Positions 54,001 through 64,000 of a stretch of DNA of 64,000 nucleotides are shown piece by piece. The stretch is from Plantago major (lineage: Eukaryota > Streptophyta > Magnoliopsida > Lamiales > Plantaginaceae). Each line of letters starts with the position of its first letter. Position 1 is the first letter of the stretch. The notes beneath the pieces are model-generated. The model was not told the DNA's origin. It ran no database searches and saw nothing but the letters and a program-made list of their open reading frames with translations. Made by a program: the position numbers and the translations under genes. The stretch is from positions 992,001-1,056,000 of the forward strand of contig JAIFAC010000007.1 of the NCBI GenBank assembly GCA_026545765.1, in the 5' to 3' direction.

Positions 54001-57000
54001 TTTTCTCGATCCTAGCAAAAAACTTTTTTTTCTTGATGGCGGTAGTGGAAATAGAAAACTATATCAGAAGCTTCCTCCTACTACAAGATATTATTTGTTG
54101 TATCGCGTATTATAATATTATAGGCATTTCTAGTATTAAAGAACTACCTAGGCTAACAAAAGGCTGACTTCTTAATGATTTAGCAGACATCTATATTGGA
54201 ACATCTCAGGTCACAAGTAACAAATTCTGGCAGAGCAAGATAAAATACAAAGAGTCTATCTATGGATTAAAAATCTCCTAGATCAAAAGTACACAAAGGA
54301 ACAGAAATATTCTAGCTAAATATAACTAAGTAAGGAAGAATCACCGAATATACTTAATTTACTTGCACAAAATATAGGATTGTTATACAGTACAGCAACC
54401 TATGCTATATTCGCGTGTACTCGGAGAAGAGAAGAGTGAGCTTGATTTGTGGACGAAATTGTAAGACAACGATTATTTTATCCAAGAAAGGAAAGTTATC
54501 CTAGAACACTACTAAAAAGTTCTTGTAGAAGAAGTGCTTGTCTTTTTTTGTTTTTTCTGCGAATATAACGAATACTATATTACTTACTGAGAAATCACAC
54601 TTGTGTTACGTTTCCCTTTTCTTCCACAATTCCACAATAAAGAATGCTCCACTGGCCTAACTTATTACTTTATCATTAATTATATACTACTTTTGTTTTG
54701 CAACTGTACCAATTTATTTGCATCCGTATTTCATTATCCTCCTATATTGTAAAATTATATTTAGAAATGGGAACTCTTTTATTTAGTAGAGCAAGTCTTT
54801 GGAAAAGATAGATCTGTGAATAAGCCTTTATTTAATAATGTGTCCATTTATATTCGTAACAAGTACATTATTAGATAGAAAAGCATGGGATCTCTTTTAG
54901 CATATTTAAGTTTGTATTCCGGGATGGCCAGGACTATACTGGGATGGGGTATGAGGGGTACGACACCCATAAACGTATATTTTTTTTGGCTTGAAACCTT
55001 GAAATGAAAATGTATTTTTTTATGACTGTTCCTGAGAAGAAGAGCTCAAGACAAGTCTTTACAGAGATGCTGAACATAGTATGTATAGATTACTAAGAGG
55101 AGCGCAATCAATAATTTCTTCTTCATGAACCGCGGTGAAAATGAATCTTGTCTTAGGGTCTATATTATATTATTCCAACCTATAAGCTGGAAAAAAAGAG
55201 TGAAGGAGAACAATACCAAATAGAAACGAACTCAAAACAACTATAGAATACATTTCACAAATCAAAGTTACAATGAATGCAGGATATGATCAAACAAGAT
55301 AATTTATAGTTCCTCCTTTCGAGATGGTGTTGTGTGTTTTAGTTTAATTGCTTTATTTGTATTATAAGCCCGTGTTATACCTTTTTTTGTTCCATGCAAA
55401 CCAATATTTGAATATCAAAGTTTACTGCATTCTTCCCTTTAATTCAAGGGGTACATTAAATCCTATGGAATTTTTTGGAATATATTAAGTGTATAGAACA
55501 AATTCTTAGGCGATTAGTCCACCAAGTAATCCTCTGTCGAGGCACGGTTTTCGTAATTAAGTTCCCTTAATTCGAAGGATCATCTAGGGTTTTATGCTAA
55601 TTTAATTAAGGGTTTTTGTATCATAAGTTATCACACTTCGGTAATTGATAGAGCGACAATGCCTGGATCCTACTTTAATTATATTATCCCGTTATATAGA
55701 AGAAGAGGAAAAGGGTATTACATAGCATAATCCGGTTTTAGCTCTTAAAGATGATAATCCAAGTATATCTATAATTTTTATATTTTATTTACTAGTGGTT
55801 TCTCTTCATAGAATAAATCATACACAAACAACCAAAAGCGGCTATTAACTATAAATATCTATTATAATAAAACTCTGCGCATTTACTTTTCCTTTATGAG
55901 ACTCTGTCTGGAATTTCACCCTATAATTTTTTGAACTATTATTAATTAATACATTGCAAGTTATATCGCCGTCGAAGAGCCTAACTATAAATTAAAGTTA
56001 TTTCCCACTCTATATAGCTTAACTTTATCTTGAACGGATCTATATTTCTATATTTTTGGAAAAGTACTTAAAAATGGAAGGGATAAAATAAACCTTTTTC
56101 TAAGTATTATAGAGAATATGAGCTAAGATCACGGAGGTGAAAAAGAATTGTTATGGTAGAGTCATACGTAAACCCAATAGTTTTAGTCTCAGCGAGAATG
56201 TTGGTTACTTTGATAGAATACTAAATAAGGAATATCTTTTTATAGTATAGGGAGAATAAAACTTCAAATCAAAATAGATTGCAGATAAACTAGTTTTTAA
56301 AAGAAAGATAAGGCTTATATATGAGAAGAAAAAGAAAAATCCTAGAACTATTGTTTAAGGACTGTCTTAGAGCTACCCGACAAATGAAAAAATGCAAAGA
56401 AAACTTACCTCGAAAAAAATTGGTTTAAAATTAGAGGTAGAATAAGCCTTAATATAATACGTCCTCACAAAGTCTAAATAGAGGAACCAGGAAACACTCA
56501 TATTTGAATTCTTCTTGCTTTATCTATGACTCTAAAAGGGGAATCTGCTTCTTTCTTTGAAGGATAAAAATTTACTTGGCTCTTTGATTAGGTATCTAAC
56601 TCTGGTATGTTTGCAATTATAGAGCAGTAGTTCGACACAGTCTTTATTTGGACTTGTTTTGTATTAACCTTCTACTTAGCACTTTTCACATAAAATCATT
56701 TCAAAACCTTATTTCCTGACAATCCTATGCATTTCTCTTTGAGATTCTATTTCCATTTTTTCCTGCGAAAACCCTTTCTTTCTATACTTCTATAATTTAT
56801 CATTTTAAGAATTGTTCTATACTTTCTGGCTTTATTAACTATTAACTATCCTGTAAAACCAAGATAACTTTTACTTGCATTTAATATGAATACTAGGCCA
56901 AAGGGAGAAATCTAACATAATATAGTCTTGGTATAAATCCTGTACTTCTTCCTCAATAACTTAATTATATGATATTTGCTCCTTTTTGTTGTAAGATAAA

Positions 57001-58994
57001 AAAGAGCCTTTCACGCTATCCCCACCAATATATAAGAATTGAGGTTGTGCAGTACTGACGAATCTTTACTGTTAGTTACTCTTTTTCGGGCCCTTTTACT
57101 TAATTGCTTTGGGTTCTATGTTATTTTGGCCATACCTCTTCTACAATAGTGACTTCGCTTGTATAAATCCTTATATTTTATATTATTGATACACTCATTT
57201 TTATGCTTTACTAGGAATACCCCAAAATAAGGAACTTCTGGACCACCTAGTTTATTATTTCTCGTCATTAGGTTGTCTTGACTATTCAACTTTTATACTA
57301 GATTGAGTTTGAAATAAGTCCATATTGGTAGGATTTTTATTATAGATTATTTAATGACATGCAATTTTCTCAATTTGCTGCCAAAAATCAATCATTTTTT
57401 GTTATAGGCAAGATATATGGTTTAATCCTGGGTTTCTTAGATATTTTAAGACATAGAAGCATCTTCCGTACGTACAGGGGTACTCTTATATTTACTCTTA
57501 GTTCTTTACCCTTTAAGTTCATGTTGTGGGTACAAACAAGAAGCATCCTATTCTATATTCTCTTTTCTTCGAATCAAGTCGACGATTATAGCTTGTAATC
57601 ATATTTTATAAACCGCCCCTCTCATCAATACGTAAATGCAAGGAAATGCCTTCTATACTATGCTGCTTATATGCTCGAGAAAGTAAAAAAGTACTGCCTT
57701 GACCAATTAGTCATTCCCATGTCTTATTTATTTATAAGAAGCTACATTTTATTACTAGTTTTAAGTGCAAAAATTTCTTCCCATGTAGACTCTTTAATAT
57801 AGTACAGAAGAGGAGAAAGAACACAAATCTTATATTTTTCTCAGATGGATTCCCGGCACAAGCTCTATTGTTTTATGTATTGTATTTGTTGTAGGTTTTT
57901 ATTTTGGTAGAAGTCAAGGGCAAGAATGACAAAGTTCTTCCGTTTAAAACTAAACGTGAAGTATTTTTCTAGGCTAAAGAGAAAAGGGGATCTCAAAAGG
58001 AGTCATTTTAGGATCTATATTGTGTTTATTAGGCGTTGATGCCCTAATATAAGAAAGAAGACCACTATATGCCAAGGCAGGATAAAACTTGATAATAAAG
58101 AGGTAGGTTTAATTCTTGGCTGACACTTGCCTATATTTGGAATCAAAGAGAAACTAAAACAGTACAGGTATAAGGAAACACATGCTTAAAATGTTAGATA
58201 AGATTAGGCAAGAAGATGAAATAAAGCAGTGCCCGAGAAAATAAGGAAACTTGGTATATAGGAGGAACCTATGGTATTAGTCTAATACAGTACTTAGTCA
58301 ATTCAAATGATTCAATATGTATTATTTCGAAAACCTTTTGTTTGTTCTCTATCTTAAGTAGAATGTTGGGTATATCCCTTAATTTCATTTTATTAAAAGG
58401 TGTTCTCCGTACCATCGACGTTGCTCTTTCCAAATAAAGAATCCTTGGTTGGCATATTATGTACAGTTGTTTTCTAAAGTCTTCCACCTGTATTGTAATT
58501 TGTATAATAGAGTTATTATCTTACTTATCTACTAATTGAGCAACAAGCTTTCTTGGTTGGTAGTACCAAAATTTGCCTATACATTCATCGATCGTGTCTT
58601 CATAATAAAAGGAGGATATTTCTGACCACTAAAATTTATCTTTAGAAAAGAAGCTCAGAATAAAATTAGGCCCTTGTTGGAAAATCAAGAACAGGCGAGC
58701 AGTTTACTATAAAACATCATAGTTCATTAGAGTTGGCATTGAAGCATATGGACATATTTTAGAATCTTACAATTATTTTTTATTTCCTAGTATCTATTTT
58801 TGTAGTTCACTATTGCTATTATTACAACAGAGAATCATATCTATAAAAGTGTCTTCTATACTTGTCTATGTAATTGCTCACTTATTTATTGGTTCTTAAG
58901 TTGAGGTATTTGTTTTCGACCTGGTCTACTTTGTTTTTTTGTATAGGAAATGGAGTATGCTCCGGTCTAGAATAAGAAAAAGTATAGAGAATAA

Positions 58995-59020
58995 TATAGG
59001 TATAGGTATAGGTATAGGTA
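58995..59020. repeat. (TATAGG)n microsatellite
   Basis: Just over four exact hexamer units in gene-free DNA. No telomere or origin function is implied. Confidence 0.8.
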
Positions 59021-61499
59021 GAAGGGGGAGAGAAAAAATTTAACCCACCAAGTCTGTTATTAGGTACTGATACAACACCGTAGAAAGATTTTGCACAAAT
59101 TTTTTTATTTATATAAACTTAGAAGAAAACGGCATCTGCTCTGGATTACCCACAATACTTAAAAAGAGAATTTCTGCAATTTAAAGAAAAAGAACAATTT
59201 GGATATCTATTGCTAAATTAGCTATTATGTATACTGTGAATGATAAAGAATGAAAAACATTGATTACAACAAAAAAATCAAAGAGGGTCCTTCTCATAGG
59301 TCCAGGAGACTATAAATTATGAGAAAACGAGAAAAGGTATATAGCCAAAATGAATTATATGGACACGTCTAAGGAAAGAAAAATCCCATTCCCGAGCAAA
59401 CAAAACATACCACATAGGGAAAAGCCTGATTGCTAATTGTCGACAGTCTTCGGAATAAAAGGTTCTGCTCTGAGCTGTGAAATACTTGAGAAATCTATGA
59501 TCTTCCTACGGGTCTAGAATTTTATATAGTTCATTATAATAATTCGCCTGTATGTCGAGGGTGTCAGAAGATACGAAAGATACATTCCCTTAGAAGAAGT
59601 GTGTTATGCCTAGGATCAAATTAGAAAATCACAACATTAAAGGGATCCTGAGACGCAATTGGGAAATATAAGAAATATAAGCTTTCAGGTTTACTCTATT
59701 AACAACAAAGTGACATCCATAAGACTCTTTTCGGTGCTGATACAAATATAGAAGGAGGCTTTAAACTGTATAGGGAAACTTAATTCGAGAATTCTTGCTT
59801 ACTATGTCCAAGCATATCTTTCATAATGCTCTTGCTTGTAGTTTTCTCTGCGAAAATTCGTGTACAGTATTAAATTTCTCTTCTTTTCAAAATACATACA
59901 GGAGATGTTATACTTAATTGTTTAATTATGGATATGCTTTTGTATAATCCAATTTCGCCATTTTTTTGTGTTTCCTTTACCTAGACTTTTTATGTTTTTC
60001 TTCTTCCAAATCTCAAGTTAACTCTTTTCATGTTTCGTATTGTAAGTAAATCGCTAGGTTGGGCAGATCTACATTCTACTTTTGACGAGTAAACTATAAT
60101 TACAGTGTCGCCAATCTCCTAAACAAATGATTACATACATGGTGGATCAAGCCAGTATTCTCACTACCACATGCTAATTTTTTTGTATTTCTTCTAACTC
60201 TAAGGGTATGTGCTATTTTATTATATTTGCTTTTATTTTAAATTAAATATGGTATAAAGCATATATATGATGTATGTCTTCTAACTGTATTATATATTCT
60301 GTGGTATATGTTCCTACCGTACAGTTATGTATAGTTTCCTAATAATATTTTTTATTCTTAGCAAATTCTATGAGCATTGTAAGAGATGCATGTAGCATGT
60401 TGTGGACATTTCTATCTAATATTTGTTTCTATTATTTGGTTTGGTTGGTTCTCCTAATTCTTTTTTAGTAGTAGATCAAATACGCCTTTACTTTAATAAT
60501 TCTATTCTGGAATTGGAGTTGGTTCTGCTATCTGATAATCTTACACCTTGTTCTTTATTTTCTGTCTTTTTCTTTTCTTCTTTGCTTGGTCTTCCTTCGC
60601 GCGGAAGGTTTTATTCTTTCTCTATATATAATTATTATATATTATAGCTTTGCAATTGTTTGTATTTCTTTATATCTTTATATGGGGTAAATTGAATGCC
60701 ATGTATTATCTTCTTTAATATTTTTTTAGAAACTATATTGACTTTGTTGTTTGAAATTCTTACACTATATCTAACTTATATTTATTATGTTTGTTTATTA
60801 AAAAATTAAAGAATAAAGGGTAAAACTATGGATTTTTAGGAAGAGGAAGATGTCCTGTATACTGATTTGTAGTAGATGAATACTAGAAAATGAAGAGTAA
60901 TTACTCCTACTTGAGAACTTTTTGCTTATTACTATTATTACTAATAGAAACACGATATTTTATTTTACTTGTGCGTGCGAATCAATCATATCTCTTGAGT
61001 TAATTTACACTTTTTGAAAGATCTTTTATTGTGTTCTTCTATTTGCCTTTACTTTGTGTTTATACTCGGTCAAAGACGATTTCCTCCCTCCTATCTTTTC
61101 TTTTTCCTAGATCCTTATAAAGTTAATATTTAAGGATATTTATTACTATGCTTTGCAACATATAAAATATTCATAACATCTGTACATTCGATCGGTATAT
61201 AAGTTAAGTACACTACTCTGATTACAGCAATGTATATATTTCTATTTATAATTCTTCTCTTCCAGTTGTTATTCCAGTTATTTGGGTCTCATTTATCATA
61301 TCAGCAGAATGTGGTTTTAGTCATGATTTTTATTTCTGTCTTGTCTCTTACCACTTACCACCTTTCTTTACCTTTATGTCTACCTAAGCTAAGCTAGCAT
61401 AATCTCTGTTATGTGAAGTATGGAAAGGATGTAAAGAGTTTAGTTTAGTTAGATAAATAAGCAGTAATAAATAGTCTGTAATAAACAACACGTATATTT

Positions 61500-61661
61500 C
61501 CTAATAGAGTCGAGAACGGTGAGACCCTATAACCTAACGGGAGTCAGTAGGTCTATATAGTACCAGCATAGCCCAAGAGTTGGTTTATTAGAGAAGAGAC
61601 CTTTCTTCTGTGCCACACTCATCCACAACTAAACGAGTCGTCCGCACATCTATCCAGTTCA
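61500..61661 (-). repeat. Dispersed 155-bp repeat, copy B
   Basis: Inverted partner of 15449-15602, carrying small insertions relative to it (for example TTAGG within the CCCGTTATAGGG segment). It lies 3' of the nad4 remnant in the sense direction. Homology ends at CTCTATTAG, where AT-rich desert begins. Divergence of about 15% shows that the copies are not kept identical by recent recombination. Confidence 0.85.
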
Positions 61662-61739
61662 TTCAGAACGAAGATATCTCTCTCACGGGAATAAGACCAG
61701 ATTCCTATACGATCTACCTTCCACCACACCACATGACAC
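61500..61739 (-). ncRNA. Group II intron 5' region following nad4, copy B
   Basis: Directly after the last nad4-like codons the sense strand reads GTGTC and then GTGTGGTGGAAGG, either of which fits a GUGYG-type intron start. Sequence homologous to copy A begins about 60-75 nt further on. Nothing resembling domain V follows before AT-rich DNA begins at 61499. The intron is thus truncated, or is the 5' half of a split intron. The position in nad4 (roughly nt 750 of the coding sequence) is not one of the nad4 intron sites I know in seed plants (461, 976, 1399). Confidence 0.45.
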
Positions 61740-61740
61740 A

Positions 61741-62237
61741 TGCAGTAGGGTCTTCCACGTAAGCTTCAGGTAACCAAATATGCACGGGGACCATAGGAAC
61801 TTTGACTGCAAAGGAGGCGAAAAAAGAAATCCATAGAAGAAGTTGACGACGCTCACTGAATTCAGTAGTTAATGAGGTTGGTAAATTGGTGGTACCTGTT
61901 TCTAGAAGAATGAGCAGGATACCTAAGAGCATGAAGACGGATCCAAGCAAGGTATAGAGAAAGAATTGGTAAGCAGCTTTGATCTTATGTTGTCTAGAAC
62001 CTCAGACACCAATGATAATGAACATAGGACTCAATACGCTTTCGAAAAAACATAGAATAGAAAGAAAGAGATCGAGCATGCAGAAGACGGAAAGGAGAAG
62101 GAATTCTAAGAGTTCTAAGAGAATGATGTACTCTTTTAGGGAACTGCGAATGGAAGACCAACCGACGAGTAGGCAAATAGGAATGAGAAAGGTAGTTATA
62201 GAGAAGGAAGAAGAAGGAGATAGCATCAACACCTAGG
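61741..62237 (-). pseudogene. nad4: nad4 internal fragment (frameshift and stop)
   Basis: NADH dehydrogenase subunit 4 is a proton-pumping membrane subunit of complex I. Similarity runs from LGVDAIS through ITTFLIPICLLVGW, VFCMLDL, FFESVLSPMFIIIGV, AAYQFFLYTLLGSVFMLLG, TTEFSERRQLLLW and FAVKVPMVPVHIWLPEA to DPTA, about residues 80-250 of roughly 495. An extra T near 62200 shifts the frame after GVDAISFFFLL. The conserved Trp of GVWGS is TGA (62002-62004). The seed-plant intron site at nt 461 is uninterrupted. Residues at usual editing positions are already edited-like. The N-terminal part and the C-terminal half are absent. Most likely a pseudogene; an exon of a fragmented gene is the less likely alternative. 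Confidence 0.85.
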
Positions 62238-62301
62238 TGCACCTTGGGACCGACCTTACGCCCAAGATAACCCCGAAGGGACCAACAAACCAACATGAAT
62301 C

Positions 62302-63084
62302 TTAACATTTATAATTAGTTCCATATCTTTTGTTGTAGATTCGAATTACTTTCCAATATTTAGCCCAGAATTTAGGATCTCTAACCAAAAAGCTTTCTCG
62401 TAGACTACGAAGTAACCTTGGTTCCAACTTTTTACGCTTTTCCCAGTAAATATTTGTGATACGGTCGTATTCTTCACGACTGAGTGTTATTTTGTTTTGT
62501 TCAACAAAAAGTTCTTCTATTTTTTGCGAAATAGCATCACAATGCCATTCAGATTGATTCCAATCCCTTTTATTTTTAAATCGAAACTCGAAATGATCTA
62601 TTAAAGGCGGCACTTCTTCTGGTTTAGGCTCTTCTACGGTTTGTTCTTCGTTCAACTTCTTTTCACCAAGACTCTCAGGATCTTGTGAGAAGAAGGAAAA
62701 TTCAGTGCAAGTTGGCTTCTCTGGAGGCAGAGAGGGACCGTCATTTGAACTAGATCCACCCGGATCATACCCGCTAGGTGGTCCTAAAGATAACCAAGAA
62801 TCCATAAATAAATACATGAATTTCCAAAAGATTATTGTAACCAACGTCTTAACTACAAAGTCAAATATACTTAACCAATATAGACTCCAGTTTCTAGTCC
62901 AGTCTCTAGGCATAAAATCGAGTCGACTTCCTGTTGTATATAAAAATAAAGAAATCATTATATATTTAATAATTGCCGAAGAAAAAGAAACATTCAAATA
63001 TACAGCAAAGGCAGCACCGTTTTTACGCTTCGCAATCTTATTGATTACTACGATTTCGGTAGAGTTTTTTGGGGTTTTCTTCAT
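62302..63084 (-). CDS. 260-aa predicted membrane protein of unknown function
   Basis: The longest open frame in the window by far and too long to be chance at this composition. After a basic N-terminus, two hydrophobic segments (about 24-51 and 66-96) could span the membrane. A Gly/Ser/Pro linker follows (GPPSGYDPGGSSSNDGPSLP, 101-120), then a Glu-rich stretch (138-160) and a soluble, Trp/Arg/Lys-rich helical domain (165-260). Trp is always TGG. It is not atp4, atp8, sdh3, sdh4, mttB, a ccm gene or a ribosomal protein as I know them. The architecture recalls chimeric ORFs of seed-plant mtDNA, including those tied to male sterility, but that is style only. The stop lies about 65 nt before recognisable nad4 sequence on the same strand, so co-transcription is likely. 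A motif shared with the rps12 leader lies about 200 nt upstream. Confidence 0.8.
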   Translation of the reverse strand: MKKTPKNSTEIVVINKIAKRKNGAAFAVYLNVSFSSAIIKYIMISLFLYTTGSRLDFMPRDWTRNWSLYWLSIFDFVVKTLVTIIFWKFMYLFMDSWLSLGPPSGYDPGGSSSNDGPSLPPEKPTCTEFSFFSQDPESLGEKKLNEEQTVEEPKPEEVPPLIDHFEFRFKNKRDWNQSEWHCDAISQKIEELFVEQNKITLSREEYDRITNIYWEKRKKLEPRLLRSLRESFLVRDPKFWAKYWKVIRIYNKRYGTNYKC

Positions 63085-64000
63085 GATAGCTCTTTTTTTC
63101 TTTTGTATTTTCTTTCTTTAAACTTTAAAAAATATTCTTTAAATATTTAAATATATATTATTTTATATATATATATTCATCCCTTCATCCATTCCATCCA
63201 ACCAAAAACAAATTTTTTCTTATGAAGATTTTTATTGTTTGTTAATAGATAAGATAAATCCAAAACAAAACATTCTAAAAGATTCTAACAAGAGAAAAGT
63301 TAGACTACTAAAGATGAAAAATGAACATATTAATTAACAAATAAGAAAACCATAGAAAGTAGAAGGGAAAACGGACAAAAAAACCACTAAAATAGAAATT
63401 TAGAGCAAATTACAGATAGAAAATAGGCAAGGGCAGTTCTATTAACCACAAAGACACTGGGTTGGTATAGCAAAATATTCCTAATATCTATGAGGTACAC
63501 TCACTTTTACTAACATGCACGATATATTTAAAAGGTTAAGAATATTATTAGACTCATAGAAAGTAGTCCTATATCTACAACTACAGCGTGGTTTGCCTAA
63601 AATAGAACTAGAAAATATTACATATACCCGGAATCCTTTAAAATACTTACGAACCGGAAACTTCTGTCGGAGATAGGCCGTACTAAGAAGAAATCAAATA
63701 CAATTCGTATTTCTTGATGGTTTCTACTTGATTGGTTAGAATATAGAAGTTAGTTTGCAAAACAACAAAAAGGGAAAGGAAACGAAATACATACATCTTA
63801 GAAACCTAGTTAGCACCTATTATTGACTCTTTCTTTAGCTAAACAAAAACACACGCTTGGGTCATTATGCACGGTACTTCCTCTGACTAGATAATTCAAG
63901 GTTTACATTTGATTTAGGCAATAGCCGAGACCAAAACATCGACATATAAGTTGACTTGTATACCTCGCAGGAGAATCAAAGTTAGGTGAAGATGATGGTT
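63085..64000. other. Upstream region of the 260-codon ORF and AT-rich flank
   Basis: Contains a pyrimidine-rich + strand tract right before the ORF (purine-rich in its leader sense), the shared motif at 63281-63309, and then AT-rich sequence without recognisable genes to the window end. Confidence 0.6.
63281..63309 (-). promoter_or_regulatory. Shared upstream motif, ORF260 copy
   Basis: Reads GATTCTAACAAGAGAAAA then GTTAGACTACT on the + strand. It is the ungapped counterpart of the copy at 16806-16841, with one substitution. It lies about 200 nt upstream of the ORF start, antisense strand as written, matching the orientation at rps12. Possible promoter or 5' leader element. Confidence 0.4.

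Larger units (their letters stand above)
50399..61499. other. AT-rich gene-free stretch
   Basis: No gene recognised; the longest frames are about 84 codons and random in character. Contains TAG trinucleotide repeats (50458-50480), a long TA tract (51033-51066), TATAGG hexamer repeats (58995-59020) and a small G-rich patch with two GGGATGG words 20 bp apart (54921-54960). No intron, rRNA or exon signature seen. Confidence 0.7.

Noticed and set aside
61741..62237. TGA read as tryptophan (altered genetic code) to rescue nad4
   Set aside because: The 260-codon ORF uses TGG for its many Trp residues, rps12 ends with a normal TGA stop, and nad4 also has an independent frameshift. A pseudogene explains both lesions more simply.

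Overview
The window looks like part of a land-plant mitochondrial genome, and a very unusual one. Three things point there: an intact mitochondrial-type rps12, a native mitochondrial-type trnQ(UUG), and a divergent piece of nad4 lying beside group II intron sequence. No rRNA, plastid gene, bacterial operon, CRISPR array or phage module was recognised. By eye, G+C is only about one third across most of the window, well below the mid-40s per cent usual for seed-plant mtDNA. Nearly all of the 64 kb is stop-dense, microsatellite-rich sequence without recognisable genes.

Layout. Positions 1-15,100 are an AT-rich desert with one doubtful 147-codon ORF (7630-8073). Positions 15,100-16,400 form an island of more normal composition. 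It holds the 5' part of a group II intron on the + strand (about 15392-15602), a group II domain V-VI module on the - strand (15860-15924), and rps12 on the - strand (16006-16386). Positions 16,400-50,325 are again AT-rich and gene-poor, with simple repeats, a near-perfect hairpin and a long palindrome. trnQ stands alone at 50326-50398. Positions 50,399-61,499 are another desert. Positions 61,500-63,084 are a second island, all on the - strand: a 260-codon ORF encoding a predicted membrane protein, then the nad4 remnant, then a second copy of the same group II intron 5' region.

How the parts relate. The two islands share about 155 bp of intron-like sequence at roughly 85% identity. They also share a motif of about 29 bp upstream of their - strand genes (rps12 and the 260-codon ORF), possibly a common promoter or leader. 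rps12 is followed at once by a domain V-VI module, so its transcript could carry the 3' half of a split intron. nad4 sequence is followed by an intron 5' region that stops in AT-rich DNA. This fits either broken remnants or trans-splicing halves; the sequence alone does not decide.

rps12 and nad4 already carry genomically the residues that angiosperms usually restore by C-to-U editing, which suggests an editing-poor, fast-evolving lineage. The nad4 copy has a frameshift and an in-frame TGA, so it is probably a pseudogene. The species cannot be named from this window.
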